A stretch of DNA of 64,000 nucleotides from Callaeas wilsoni (Eukaryota > Chordata > Aves > Passeriformes > Callaeidae). The translations under genes were made by a program, and so were the position numbers. Below are positions 11,574 through 25,018 of the stretch, piece after piece. The stretch's first letter is position 1, and the number at the start of each line of letters is the position of its first letter. Under the pieces are notes generated by a model. The model made no database searches and was not told where the DNA came from. It saw only the letters and a list, made by a program, of their open reading frames with translations. The DNA lies in the NCBI GenBank assembly GCA_013398955.1, contig VWPU01006160.1:124001-188000 (forward strand). The letters run 5' to 3'.

Positions 11574-14500
11574 CTGCAAGGAGATGTAGAGTATGTGAAC
11601 AGACAAACCATGAGATAACACGCAGTGCCAAAATGCATTTCAGAATCATAAGGGCATGATAATTTTGCCCACTTTCATTAAAGGAATCTTTGTTAAGGAA
11701 GAGCTGACATACATATAGATAACCTTTTACGTAATAAGAGTGCAATTGCAGTAAAATATATTGGCTTTCTGTAAAGGAAATGGCAACCTGGACTTTTTAA
11801 TTTCTGTCAAGACAAGGTGGAAGCATATGAGACATCTTATGATGCAGCCCCAGGATAATAATTAATGAATATGAAATAGTTAGCAAATCCTACGAAAGAT
11901 CTTAGACAACTATATACACTGAGAATTATTAACAAGTAACAAAAATCACTTGCATTTCCTTCACTTAGGACTACCTTCTTCTCATACTGCCAAGAGTTCA
12001 GAACAGTTCTTAAGATGTCAGGTAATTCCTAGATATAAAAGAATTTAAAGTAGAATTAAGCCTTGCCATTTGTATAGATATAAGTGTTTTGAGGAAAAAA
12101 AAAAGCAAAAACTCTCTACAATATTGATTTCAGTAGACAGAATGAGACTATTTAAAGTTTTCTATTTGCAAGCTGGATTATTCAGTGTGAATAAAACTGC
12201 CTCAAATTTCTCAGTTTAAGCTCTTAGCAGAAGCACAGACTCATATAGAACAAATAATCTGAAAATTCATTTCAGCTTTGCCAAATTTTCCTGAAAGTCC
12301 AAAATACCTAATTAAAATACAATCTCCTTAAAATATATTTTCTGTTCATCTTTCTGGTTACTGGATTCACTTTTATGAGCAGTAACTGAATTGAAAAATG
12401 TCAAGAAAGAACCCTAGGAAACACCTAATCAAGTAGAGCACAGCATAGCTTCTCAGTCTATACTCGTGTGAATCCGTTTAGAGATGTGACCTGAAGCAGT
12501 GTGTGTCTGAAAGGTTTTGTTTTCACCATTTAGAACAGCTATATAGTCTAAAGAAAAGTATTGGCACTGCTACAGGTCTTGACTTGAAGCCTTAAAATAA
12601 TACTCGGGTATAGGAGCCTCTTTCTCACTGATGGCTTAACACACATATGAAAGTGCTCCATCAATGAATTACACAGAAAAATAACTTATTTATTGTTAAC
12701 CCAATCTGGAACCATATCAGCTGACTTCTGAGGAGGCAACTTGCTCCAGATGAGGAACTGGTCATCTGCACATCATTAAGGATAAACTGTTGCAAGGGTA
12801 CTCAAAAGGAAAATTTTTTCTGTTATCTGATTGGCATCTAAACATGTTCAGTAAGAACTGAAACACTTTATGTAATGGAAAGAAACAACTTTTTATATTA
12901 AAAAGCATTCTTTAACATTTTCCTTACAAGCCAAGTATATTTGGTATTTTCCATCTGCCTTAAGTGAGTCAGTTAAGCCAAAAGTTGTCAAAGTAGGTTG
13001 TGAGTGAGGAAAAACAGATGCTGAATTCTTTTCAGAGTAATAAATGCATGTTTTCCTGGTAAGCTCCTATACACTGTTCAAAAAAAAATTGCAAGTAATA
13101 AGACATTTGGATTACTAAAAGCTTGTCCCACACAAAACTGAGGTGCCTGCCAGTGACTGCCCTACCAGTCTGCTGCTCACTAAGGAGAGTTTGCAACCCT
13201 TTACTGGGACAGCAGCAGCATGTTAGCAGGACTCAGACATATGCCTGTCCTTCCCAGCCTTGATATACCTAAGAAATCTGGGTTTTAGGCAATTGTTAAG
13301 ATTCAGACAAGAAATGAACACGATCCTTTAACAAAGTCACCAAGCTGAGAATGTCTCCATATCATACGGTAAATCAAGGACATGGTGCAGGCCTTGAGAA
13401 TCCTAAGAATGACTGCATCTTCCTTGGAAGGGAGTGACATCTGACTAAATGTTGTCTGCTCAGTTACTGCTGTCACCAGTAACATGGTAGTCCAGGTGTC
13501 AAGCACCATGGTATAAGCAGATGGCATGAACGAGCCTGGGAGCACAGAGCATCATCCAAAACCTGCTCCTGAGCATGCAGAAACATCGAACAATGGACAG
13601 AAAGTCAGCCCTGCACTTTCTAACACAGGCAGGTACAGTGAGGGTCTGTTTCCTTAGTCTGTTCTGCATCATTCTCATTACTCAAATCAGTTTAAAATCC
13701 CATATGGAGTTCTTCCAGCTAAAATATTTTGAATGGATGCTAAACTTAGTGTTTTTTTATCTTAGTTTCCAGGGTTGCTTAATTTCATTTTTCTTCAATG
13801 TACTTTAAAATTTAAATGTATGCGATTTTTATTCTTCTCTTCCTTTTTGCCTTTTCTCTTCCACTTCTTTTCTTCACTATGTTACCTCTAATAATTATCT
13901 TTCTGGCTATTATTCCATCATTTTCTAGGAAGTTAGTTAAATCTGTAGTGAGCTAAAATCCTTCTGATTGAACTTGTGAGCATTATGTTCAATAGGAAAA
14001 CTGCTTGTCAAAATCCTGTATTTTGTCACTGTAGCACAGACCACTTTGATGACATGTGTCTGTCATATTCCCTATTAACTATATACACACATTTCCTCCT
14101 GCTGCAACTGTCAACAAGATTCTCAAGTGGAATACTGCATACTTGGAATACTTACACCAGCTCTATACTTACGATTTTTCTGCAAAAGAGTTGAAAAAGG
14201 ACTTTGTTCAGGAAACCTGTAAAATCAATGATGCTTAGAAACTGTTGTACAAAATGCATGCTACAAGATTTTGCAGCTTACTTTTCTGAGCTTAGGCATA
14301 ATGCCCATTGGATAGACTACAGTTCCATAGTTTGACCATAAGCTTGCTTTTCTTTTTTTTCCTTTTTTCTTTTTTTGTTTGATAAGAATTTATGCACTCT
14401 TTGGCAGAAGCAGCAAAAGCGGCAAACAGTTTCCAGGTATTAGCCTGCCAAGGCAAACCATAAATTATCCTTAAAGGAAAACCCATTACTGAGCTTCAAT

Positions 14501-17500
14501 CATTTATTGCATAATGAATGTATATTTCAGATACAGTGAAACATTTATAAGGTTACTGAAAGTATAGCAATTAATAAAGCATAGGTGAAGGCAAACAGCA
14601 GTGCATTTGGTATTTACGAGTTTACTGGTGATATATTGTAAAGGCTATTAAATATAGTTTAAATATACTACCTTGTCCCATCCTCTTCCCCTTCAAAGCC
14701 CCAGGCTCTTATTACATCATTACTGGAAGTAACTAAATACATTTATGATGAACCATTCATTAACAAAACACTTAATTTACTATTAAAAAAAAAAGGCAAG
14801 CTGTCTTTTTCTGATAAAGATAATAGCAAAAATTAATCTGGCACATCATAAAGGTCAGATTACACATCTCAAGTGGTCTTTTTTGGTTGCAGTTATGATC
14901 ACATTCTTCCTCCAAGCTGAGAAATGTCTGTTCATATTTCATACGCATTCACTGAATGGAAGTAGCCAGATCTGCTCTGCTATAATTTTCAAGTTCTGAA
15001 ATTAGGTAAGATTGGAAATGCTCCCATCCTCCATTTCTTTTGCTAGTAACTCAAGTGTTTTGGGCTCTTGAATATGGTTTGTGATTCTGTATGAGAACAT
15101 TGGCATAAATAATAATCAAATTAATCAAAATAATTATTGTATTGAGTAAGACCATAACAAATCTGGTTTTGCCTGTACGAAAAAAGTATGCATGGATCAA
15201 ATATTTTTAATAAAGATGATCTATGAAATATATTGAATATCCATGTATCTACTGAAAGTTTCTACATATTTAAGAAACTGTGAGGATGCAACTTGAAGGC
15301 AGGGACTATTTTATTTAAAATGCACAAATAAAATTTGACACCTGATTACAAAAGCAGAGTGCAATAATTGATAGCCTGTCACCAAGAAAGTTAAGCTCAG
15401 AACAAAGTTTTACACATCATGAGAAAACATTGCAGCTGCTGGGGCTACCTGAGGGCTCAGGCAAAGAAGACTTTGACAATATTTGCCAATTTCTAACTGA
15501 TTAGATCATTGAAATATGAGCTGAAAACCAAAGAAGCAACAGAAAAAAATTGTCGCATAACCAACGCAAGCTTCACAGTGGTGTAAGACATCTGGAGCAG
15601 GGGAACAGCAGATGACAAAAATCCTGGTGACAGCTGCCAACTGACCTCAGATGAGGGATCACAGGCCGGCCCTGAGCCATGTCCTCAGTGCATGCTGGAT
15701 ACCTGACATGCAACGTAACAGCAAAACCAGCAGCTCCTCAGCTAGGGACACAGGTCAACAGGTGTCCAACACCGTGTTAAGGCAAAGCCTGCATTGCAGC
15801 CGTGGTGTGTGGAGGTCACTTGTCCAGCTGTTGGCTCGAGTGTCCTGGGCCTGTCATGCTGGACTGGGCCGTGCTGGTCTGTGGGGCAGTGGCTGGTTCA
15901 TGTGAGTGTGAAGTGTGTGAGTGTGTCTTGCAAGAAGAATCTTAGAAGAGGAATTGCAATCTACTCACTGTACCCATTGTGCTTAGGAAATTCATGTCTG
16001 ATTGTGTGTCACTAAGCAATGTTGTTTAACTTATGCAGATATACCACCAACACGCTCTGTGACAGCAGCAAAGATTTCATAAAAGCAGTACATACATGCT
16101 GCAGAAGAAAATATGTGATGTTGTTTCTCCATGTGGTAGAAGAAAATCTGTGTTTAAAAAGAACCAGATTTTTTTTTTTTTCTGAAAGAAGCATTTTTCA
16201 TTGATTGGAAGCAGATTTATTGCAGTAAATACAAAAAATGTCTGAAAGATGTCTAGACAAAAAATGTGTGGGACTTTCTCCTTTTTTGAACAAAAGAAAA
16301 TAAATACAGTGAAATTACAGCTGCATATGAAGCCACCTGAAAGTAGCTTCTAAGTTAAACTGTGATGTGAATCATTCTAGTGTGTGCAGCTCTTTAGGAG
16401 AACCATTGCAAGACAAGTCATTGTGGTCAAACATTCCCTAAGTACGAGTAGAGGACAGTAACCTCTAGGAACTTATTCTTGTTATAAGAAGAAATTGAAT
16501 ACATGTTCTGGGACATACGGGGAAAATCATCACAGTCTTGTTTGTACACCTACCCTATGAAGAACAAGGACCATCTTCAGGCTTGCTGTTATGGCTAACT
16601 TACACTACTCATTTCAGAGCTTTACACTACTGCCCACCAAATGGTGTGAGAGAGGAAAGAGAATGAAGTTCAGTTATGACTAAAGCAGGAAGTTATACAT
16701 AAAAGTTCACTAGAATTGCACAACTGACACATGATAGAGTATAGCAGATGGTGAACAAAAACCCTCTTCACACAATATTTTGGGTTTGAATGTAATTGCT
16801 GGAAATCTAGCCAGTACAACTGTTTATGAAAAATGTGCAGTGACTGTAAGAGAAGATGTGTGATAATTATGAATGTGCTTGTTTGTGATACTTCAAAGGA
16901 GGAGCAGATCATTGAGACTTCGCCAAGAATCACTGCTGCACAACCCTGTTCAGCATCAGGTCTTCTTTCATATAAGGAAAGGCAAGCATCTGGGAAATTT
17001 AACTTGAACTGTACTTTCTATATGGAGAGAACAGAAGCAAACACTTATTTCACACTGTGGTGTTTGGCTTAAAAGCAATTCTTGGTGTGCCAGTAGTAAC
17101 AAGCATAAATGTAGAGTCAATATTGTAAAGCAGGAAGAAGTGAATACTGACATGTTTACAGCATACCAGACTGTATTTGAAGGGTTTGGGTGTGTTCCAG
17201 GAAAACAAACCATAAAAATGAACTCAAATGTTATACTAGTAGGAAAGTACTGGGGAAAGTAATGGTGACATTACAAAGCAAACTAAAAACACTGCTAAGC
17301 TCTATTGGAGAACTGCAAGTTAGAGAGAAGCAGAGACTGAAAGGCAATTGCTGATAGATCTGAAAGCACTCAGATAAAAATGTTTGGATCCTTGTAAATC
17401 TAACTGTGCCTACAAGACAAGAACAGTCTTCACATATTACTGGAGAAATTATAAGGAGTAGAGAATAGAAAATTATTTACACATTTATACAGTAGTAGTT

Positions 17501-20500
17501 GTTTCAGTAATTCTATTGGCCAAAAAATCAGAAGCAGAGAGGAATCTGCAACTGTACAATTTGGACAATTTTTTAGAAAGGTAAGTTTTAATGGACAGCA
17601 ATTTGGTATCCAGGAAATGGATGTATACCCTGGCATGAAGTGGCAGAACACTGAGGGATGTTACAATAGCTCATCTTAGATCGAGAGAGACAAAATAGCA
17701 GAAAATCTTTCAAAAAATTCACCTTTTTGGTCACATTATGACACTGTGAAAGTGAAATCAGATACGTATAAAGATATTTCAAAGTGATTTTGGCAGCAAG
17801 TAACATGATTTTGCAAATACTCTTAAAAATAATTAACTCTTTGAAGAAATTTTACAATTGAAGTGCTGCAGTGCAGTGATTACTGACATCATTCCAGCCT
17901 TTTACAGAGACAAATACAATCATTCATCAAAATGTCAATACATGCGAAAGTACAGGAGGTGCTAATACTTCCTTCCAAATTGTTGAACACAAAGGAGGTT
18001 TTGGCTTGTTTCATCTAACAGTGAATTCAAATTTCATATTGAACCAAACTCTCTAATAGCATAAGTCTTCACTAGCATTTTTTAAGTAGGCTGCTTATTT
18101 CTCAGTACTTGTAATGCATATTCAAGACAGGTATCCCAACAACATAACCCTGTAAAAGAAAAATGTAGTGGTGTGTTTGGCTCCGGTCAACTTCATCAGT
18201 ACATCTGTAAGAAAAACATGAATGAACACGTGAATTGGAAGTCACTTGGAATCACTTTTAGAAACATTCTGATGAGCAATGCCTTACCATGAATATAGAA
18301 AAAGCAAGTTACCACTACAGAAATGCCAAATGAAAGCTGGATACAAGCCATGAAAGCGTTCAAAGGCAGCAGATGTCTTTTTCAGAGCATATTTGCATTA
18401 TGGAAAAGACTTAAGCATGGAAGTCAGATCATAGAGAATGTTTGCATGAACAGTTGGGACACATTGTGTTATATTCCGCATCACCTTGACTGATCTGTGG
18501 TCTTTGCTTCCCCTCGATGTGTACCACTATGACAGAGAGCAAACACAGGACAAGTGACACTTCAGCCACAATAAATACCAAAACATTACAGAGACACATC
18601 ACAACTTAATATTGTCCCTTGACAATATTATAAAATAGTTGTTTTAGTAGAGCTCCATACAAGAAAGTTGTATATGAGCTACCTCAGTGAGTTATCTTCC
18701 AGTATACTTTCATAGAGACTTTGTCTAGTGAGAACATGCCTGCATTTTTCAAATGTGGCATTTTACAGTGAATGAAAAGCATAAAGAGGCAATAGGTCAG
18801 GAACTGTTACTTAGCTCAAGAGAGAAATGAGTATGTAGATGCACACCAATACAGTATTCACTGTTCTCTCCCAATGCTTCTTTCTCCTTAACACTGAGAA
18901 TGTCCTAGGTTTCACCTTGAAGCTCTGTCATCATATATATTCTGTATTCTGTCATCATGTCTGGCCTACATCAAACTGTAGACATGATTGGCCCATATCA
19001 AAGTTTTTAGCATAAATAACCACTCTGGTTGCTTCATTCATTTGCTTAATAAGTCTATTAATAGTTTGGCATGTAATATTAAACAAAGCCATCACCAAAT
19101 TCCTACTCTCCATTTCAGAGGTGTCCTCAGATCATGGGTTTGCCTCAGAGTATACAGAATTTTCAGTAAGTCTTCATTACTTTCCTTTGCTATCAGCTTC
19201 ATTCTACCGTCATGTCATGAAAATAATGCCTGCCTGTCAGGTTCATGATGTCATCTTCCACAAAAGTTCAGCTTAATAACATCACCTCACACTGTATCTC
19301 TCTGAGTTTTAATTACCATAAGGTAGCAGTTTGGAAACATCTTTACAGGCCTGACAAACAAGAATGCAGAAGTTTCAGCAAGAGTGAAGGGACAAAGTGC
19401 CTGCAATAATGGTTTTAATGATCTCACTAATGTATTTATTAATAAGTGTGTAGAGTAGAAATGCAAGATAACTTACCATTATCATTTCCTTCATCAGTGT
19501 GGTTCTATTGCAAAGAAAATGTCTGTTTTCCTAAAGGAAGCTAGTTCTGTTGAACAGAAAGGGTACAAAACTTTCCCACTTTCTAGTATATTGAATTACA
19601 GATCAGGATTGTACTCAAGTACTTGAAAATCCCAGGAGGAAAACTGCAGGAGAGCAAGGGTGAAGTTTCCAAATTGTGTGTATGACATGTGAGGCTAATG
19701 ACCTCCTAAATAATACAGGTGCTATAAAAAACCTCACTGTATCGTCCTATTATTTTTGTACGCCAAAGCAGCCAGTATTGCTTTATGCAAACTTGTGCTT
19801 GACCTCTTTTGCTTTATTGTACCTGGGAGTCAAATGCACTGGCCAAAGTTTCTGGAAGGATATACATAAAACTTTATATCTGATTTCTGGTGTTTCTCCT
19901 CTGATTTTCATAGGACAAATTAATTAAATTCCTGCTTACATTCTCTTTGTCCAGAAATAAAGCTAGTAAGAAAGAAAACACACTGTAAGAATCTGTTCTA
20001 AAGTAATTAGTTAAAAATTGCCTCTTGTCTTTTTAAAAATATTTATTAGTCTCAGAGGGTTAATAGTGTCATACTGAACAGAGACATAGAGTGATTGTGT
20101 CAATATTATCAAGGTCAAATGAAGTGCCACTGACTCTAACATGGTTTTGACACAATGCAACCTGACTAATAAAATAAAAAACTGATTTAAAAAATAATTT
20201 ACCTCCTGTAGACCTTAAAATGGATTTTACTAATGAAAACTAGCATTTTTTTTTCCTGCTAGGTGAAGTAAATGAGACTGTGGAAGCAAGTATGTGTTGA
20301 AAAGGGCAAACAAAATGTCCAATGAGTTGGTCTATCCAATTAGAAGTAATTTTGAACATTGTCCTTCAGAGTTTAAACAAAAGGGTTTTCTACTGCAGCC
20401 CAAGCAAATAAACCCATAAATTGTTTATTTAGCAAGACGTTCATTAACAAGTCTACTCAGTAGAACTGTTCTCTAATGACCAAAAATGTTGCTTAAACCC

Positions 20501-21129
20501 ATGAGAGAAGTGCTCCATATTATTTTCTACAGGTGGTTAAGACAGATTAAGAACTCAGTGAACTCTGTAGAAGCATCCAGCACAGTTCCTCAGCCTGACT
20601 TCACCTGCACAGAACAGCTAACAAGCCATAGGCAAAACATCCACCTGCACAGATGTGTTTTTACAATCACAGCTTCATTTACTTTGTTCATCTTTTAGCT
20701 AGGTCTTTTTTTACAAAAGGAATTTCAGGGAACTGAACCAGACAGTGTATCAGAAATCCTTTAGAGGACAAAAGGGCAAGATCTACAGACTCCTAAGTAT
20801 TAGCAGCTCATAGAGGTGACATCCACACAAGAAAGAAACAAAGTTGACACGTAAGATAAAATACATGCTATATACTACATATGCCCACAAAAGTATTTTG
20901 GTTTAAATCCACAAATCATAGTAAGTGGTATAAAATTCCAAATAGGACCCAAAGTTTCAGGGTTTGGTTCTTTGAATTGCCTCCATACCTGAAGTTAAAT
21001 GTTTAAATCCCCATTAAAAGATTAGTGTTAAAATGGTTTCCACTGAGGAGGGCAAAGCCGCTTTTTAAGACAATTTTCACACTTGAGAATAAAGTAAAAG
21101 GAATCTTCCAGAGACTTTAAGTCCAACCT
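11574..21129. other. Mostly unique noncoding DNA
   Basis: I can support no gene here. Two patches stand out only by composition: 13,130-13,640 and 15,560-15,930 are richer in G and C than the rest, and the latter ends in a GT-rich run like the one in the LTR-like remnant at 6.1-7.4 kb, so it could be another old element fragment. A pyrimidine tract lies at 14,348-14,380 and a T tract at 16,168-16,181. I found no CR1 tail and no LTR termini. Confidence 0.5.
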
Positions 21130-21950
21130 GTTAATATACACACTGGATGGGTAGTCTGCAAGATGGATAGGAAACTGCTAACGGGTTGCACTCAGTGGGT
21201 GGTGATCAGTGGTTTTTACTCAGTCTGTAAAAACTGGTGTTCCCCCAGAGACGGCCCCCATGTCGCTCAGCTTCTGCCCTGGATGACGGGATTGGAAGCA
21301 CCCTTACCAGACTGCGTGGTGAAGTGGACACATTGCTGGGGAGAGCCAATCTTGCAGAGAAAGCCGGACAGGCTGGAAGAGTTAGCTATTGAGAATAGTC
21401 TGAAGTTTAACAAAGACAAGTGAAAAGCCTGTACCTGGGATGACATAACCAAAGATCTCAGTACAAGAAAGGACTGTGAGTTTGGGGAGCAGCTTTGCTG
21501 AGAAGACTAGTGGATAAACATGGTTCAGCAGTGTGCTACTGCAGCAACAAAGACAGGTCTGATCCTGATCTGCATCCCCAGGGACATTATTAGCACAGGT
21601 AGAAATGGGATAGTCCAAATCTTCTCAGTGCTTGCCAGACCACATCTGGAATTCCATTTCCAGTTCTGGTCCCCACAATTCAAGAAATCACGGACAGAAG
21701 AAAAGGGTGCAAAGGAAGGCCACAAAAATGATCAAATATAAGAAAGAATTTTTTACAGGGAGAACAACCCTTCACTTGAACAAGATCCTCAGGGGCATGC
21801 CAGTGTCCCCATCTCTTGAGATTTTCCAGATGCAATTGAACATGGTGCTGGATAGTTGAATAGGAGCCCTCTGTCGTCCATGAACTTTTGAGTCACTTCC
21901 AACCTGGGTACTTTTATGATTCTATGATTTCATGAACTTTTCACAATCAG
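21130..21950 (+). mobile_element. CR1 LINE, 5'-truncated 3' fragment, plus strand
   Basis: CR1 is the dominant avian non-LTR retrotransposon. This copy starts inside the reverse-transcriptase region: the phrase at about 21,163-21,230 corresponds to the segment before the RT 'VPQGS' motif. It runs through the typical 'gaccacatctgga' and 'ccagttctgg' blocks at 21,640-21,670 and ends with the characteristic CR1 tail 'gattctatgat' at about 21,918-21,930. Frames are broken throughout, and an internal segment around the catalytic site is lost near 21,245-21,290. The 5' truncation is usual for LINE insertions. It is the only CR1 copy in this window inserted in plus orientation. Confidence 0.85.
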
Positions 21951-23177
21951 GTTTGGACATTTTTGTCCACGTGATTTGTTGTCAGGTAGTCAAGAAAGTA
22001 AAATAAAATATGCAAATGTAGGGCATATCAGAAAAGAGAAAGGAGACATCGTTCTATTGCTAGTGGCCAACAATGTCTAAAAAATTGTGGCTGACAAAGT
22101 CTTTCAAGGATTTCTGCATCATACAGTTCTAGAGATCATTCGAATTAGGATGAAATCTCACATTATGCGATGCCTGTCTCAGCCAGGAAGCCATAATTTA
22201 TGGCCAGAGTTGACAAAGAGCAACTTTCTGAACACTCTCTTAGCTTTAACTTTTTAATGATTTTTTTTTCCTTATTGTGGCCACTTCTCAGCAGCTTCAA
22301 AAGAAACTTGAAGAGGCTGTTCTAAAGGAGGGCTTTGCACTGAAGCAGGGTGGTCACACCATTATTATGTGACAAAGGGCAACATTTTTTTATTTGCTCC
22401 CATTTTCCCATTACCTGACAAAGCAATAGCTCCTTATTGTCCCACCTCCAAATTAGATTTCTCTAGTCCACTCTTGTCTGTTAGAATGTCTAATTTTTCA
22501 TGTTAGCATGTTTTCAACCTAAGCTAAACTCTCCTAGCTCTTACACTGCAGGTTTAGACACACAGAGGATGCTTGTGATCACAGAGAACCATTTGCAAGA
22601 CAATGAACAATTTCTAAAGGGTTGAATCTGCTGCCTAGGACAGTATCTCCTTACCTTTCAGTTAATGAAGATGACAATTACTTGATATAAATCACTGGCT
22701 AGATTTAGATCATTGGGGAAAAAGGCGATCACTGTATGTGTAATTGAAAGAATTGTAATTATATTAGATATGTACAAGACTGATCTCATTGCTAGTATCA
22801 GCTTTTACTTTGCACTCAAATGTTTTGCTTTTGTGGATGTCCTTTCATATTAAATTGGAAAGATGTGATAATATTTCAATTGTGTTTATTATATTGCAGA
22901 TTAGTTGAACAGAATGTTGTATTTTGTTATTTGCCATGAGAAATGCAGCCTTCAGAATTCTTGAGTCCTCTCTCAGAAACAAAAAAAGCCTTTGAATGAT
23001 TTCCGGATGGATTAGAAGGGGCGAATCCAAACTCGAATTCTGATCTCTGAAAGTTCTAAAGTTGTATCAAATATACATTCTATAAAAATGAGGGGGTTTT
23101 AGTTTGCATTCTTTCTCTTGCCAACAGCTCCTCTTAAAAAATGTTTTTAAAAATTTTGGTGATTTTAAAGTACCGTC
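21951..23177. other. Unique noncoding DNA
   Basis: Nothing recognisable: no open frame longer than about 60 codons, no transposon ends and no tandem repeats. Confidence 0.55.
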
Positions 23178-23327
23178 CTTCCTGCCTGCCTTCATGTCTT
23201 CTTTCCTGCCTTCCTTCCTTCCTGCCTGCCTGCCTTCCTTCCTGCCTGTCTGCCTGCCTGCCTTCCTGCCTCCCTTCCCTCTTGTTCTTTCTTTTTGTTC
23301 CTCCCTTCCTTTCTCCCTCCCTCCAAA
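23178..23327. repeat. Polypyrimidine (CCTT/CCTG)n simple repeat
   Basis: An imperfect tetranucleotide array built from 'ccttcctgcctg' style units; purine-rich on the minus strand. It produces repetitive Pro/Leu/Ser frames on plus and Gly/Arg/Lys frames on minus, which are not genes. Confidence 0.9.
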
Positions 23328-24963
23328 GGACACACTACCCTCCTGAAAAACCAGAACTTCTGTCAACTGGCTTGCTGAGAAAGCAGTAGGTATACCTGAG
23401 TATCTGTGTCATGTCTTTCCCACTCCTACCACCTCCTTCTCCTCCACTACTAAACTATGAAAATCCAAGGCTGCTGATTCATCCTTTCTCCTGTCCCCTC
23501 AGACACACAGGATCTCTCAATGCTGCAGCTGCTTATGCCTGCCATACTGAATTTAGGCCTTAGTCTTTTATCCTGTTTTTGGTTATCTGATGCCTGGCAT
23601 TCTCCACTAATATAGACATATACATATATAGACTTTTCCTGTCTCTCTCTTAGTTTGGGAGTTCGTAAATGGTAGGTTCATCAACTGCATAAATTTTCTC
23701 TTTTTAGAAAAGGAGACATAAGGAGAGAGAGAAGAAAAATATAAAAGAAAGGGTACCTGTACAGTACATGCATACAAATGCTTGATTAACCCTTTTCTAG
23801 GAATAAACTTGGTTCAGGGAGTTTTGCACTAGTAAATTACTTTCTGATGTATTTGTAATGCTTGCTAGAAAATATTTTCATCTTCTGTAAATACCAAGTC
23901 TGAATTCCAGCCTTTTGTTGATCATTCTGATGCACACTTAGAAATGCTACAAACTCAAACAAAAGACTTCACCCACATGACTCATTTTTTAACCCCATGA
24001 ACTCCATGTTTGAGATTAGGAGTATCAGGTTCTTTACTGAGATAAACATTCAATGATACAGAACTTGTCTGTTAAGTGACTTCTTCTCACCTGGCTCTAA
24101 TATGATGTGCCTTGTCTTCCGATATGTCCTCAATCAACAGATATTGGTTGTTCCTCAAATCTTAATTGACTCAGAACCCCAAAAAGTACCCTTTTTTTTT
24201 TATTCCCTTCCTCCAAAGAAAGTATTTTGATTTTTTGTCTTTTCTTAAGCCAAAGAATTCTATACTTTGCTATTGTTGTCAGTCCAACAAGGAAAAGTGT
24301 AAGCTTGTTCTGAAAATGGGGTTAAATAATACTGCAAAACTGCTTAACAGATTCTGTATAACACTGAGATTGACTGATATCCAGTTGAAACAATTAGTGA
24401 AAATGACAGCATAGGTGGCTGATGATATAAATGGTTAAGTCAAAACAAATGACAAATACTTGCGCAGTCTTTCCTCATCGGATTTTTATTCTTTTCATAA
24501 CAACATTATCCCAGGTATTTTCATATTCTTTATACACTGATAGGAAAAAAAAAGGTATTCTTATCAGTAATTTCACAGTGGACCTGGGTGTGTCTCAATC
24601 ACAGTGTCAGTTCTGGCTCTTTGTCACAAGCACAAGTGAGTAGGCACTAATTCACTTTTCTCATGTGAGCTGTTCTCTTCTAACATGCATGTAGTTTCTA
24701 TGATCTGAAAAATCTTCACTGATTACAAATCTCTGCCCTTAGAACATCAACTCTAAATGAGCAACAAAGCACACTGGATAGTCCCTGAGAATTTTCCCAT
24801 TATCCCAAGGAATTGCAAATGAAATGAAGGTACTCTCCATATTAAATCGTATTCAGTATTGGAACTGTTCAGTTGTACTCAACCTTGTAATAAGAATGCT
24901 TTTATGCCTTTTAGAAGCAGTCTTTTAAAGTACTTGCGCCAGGAGATGACAGTACATCACACA
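23328..24963. other. Unique noncoding DNA
   Basis: I see no gene or element. Short frames at 24,166-24,643 are AT-rich and lack any recognisable motif. Confidence 0.5.
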
Positions 24964-25018
24964 AGCAATAAAACAAACAAACAACAAAACTCAAACAAAG
25001 AAAGAAACAAAAAAACCC
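24964..25018. repeat. A-rich (AAAC/AAAG)n simple sequence
   Basis: Interrupted A-rich sequence with AAAC and AAAG units, lying immediately beside the left edge of the minus-strand CR1 fragment. Confidence 0.7.

Noticed and set aside
13303..13545. 80-codon minus-strand frame in a GC-richer patch
   Set aside because: No splice sites at its edges and no recognisable family; kept only as a composition note.
23067..23389. Pro/Leu/Ser-rich and Gly/Arg/Lys-rich frames
   Set aside because: Translations of a CCTT/CCTG simple repeat.
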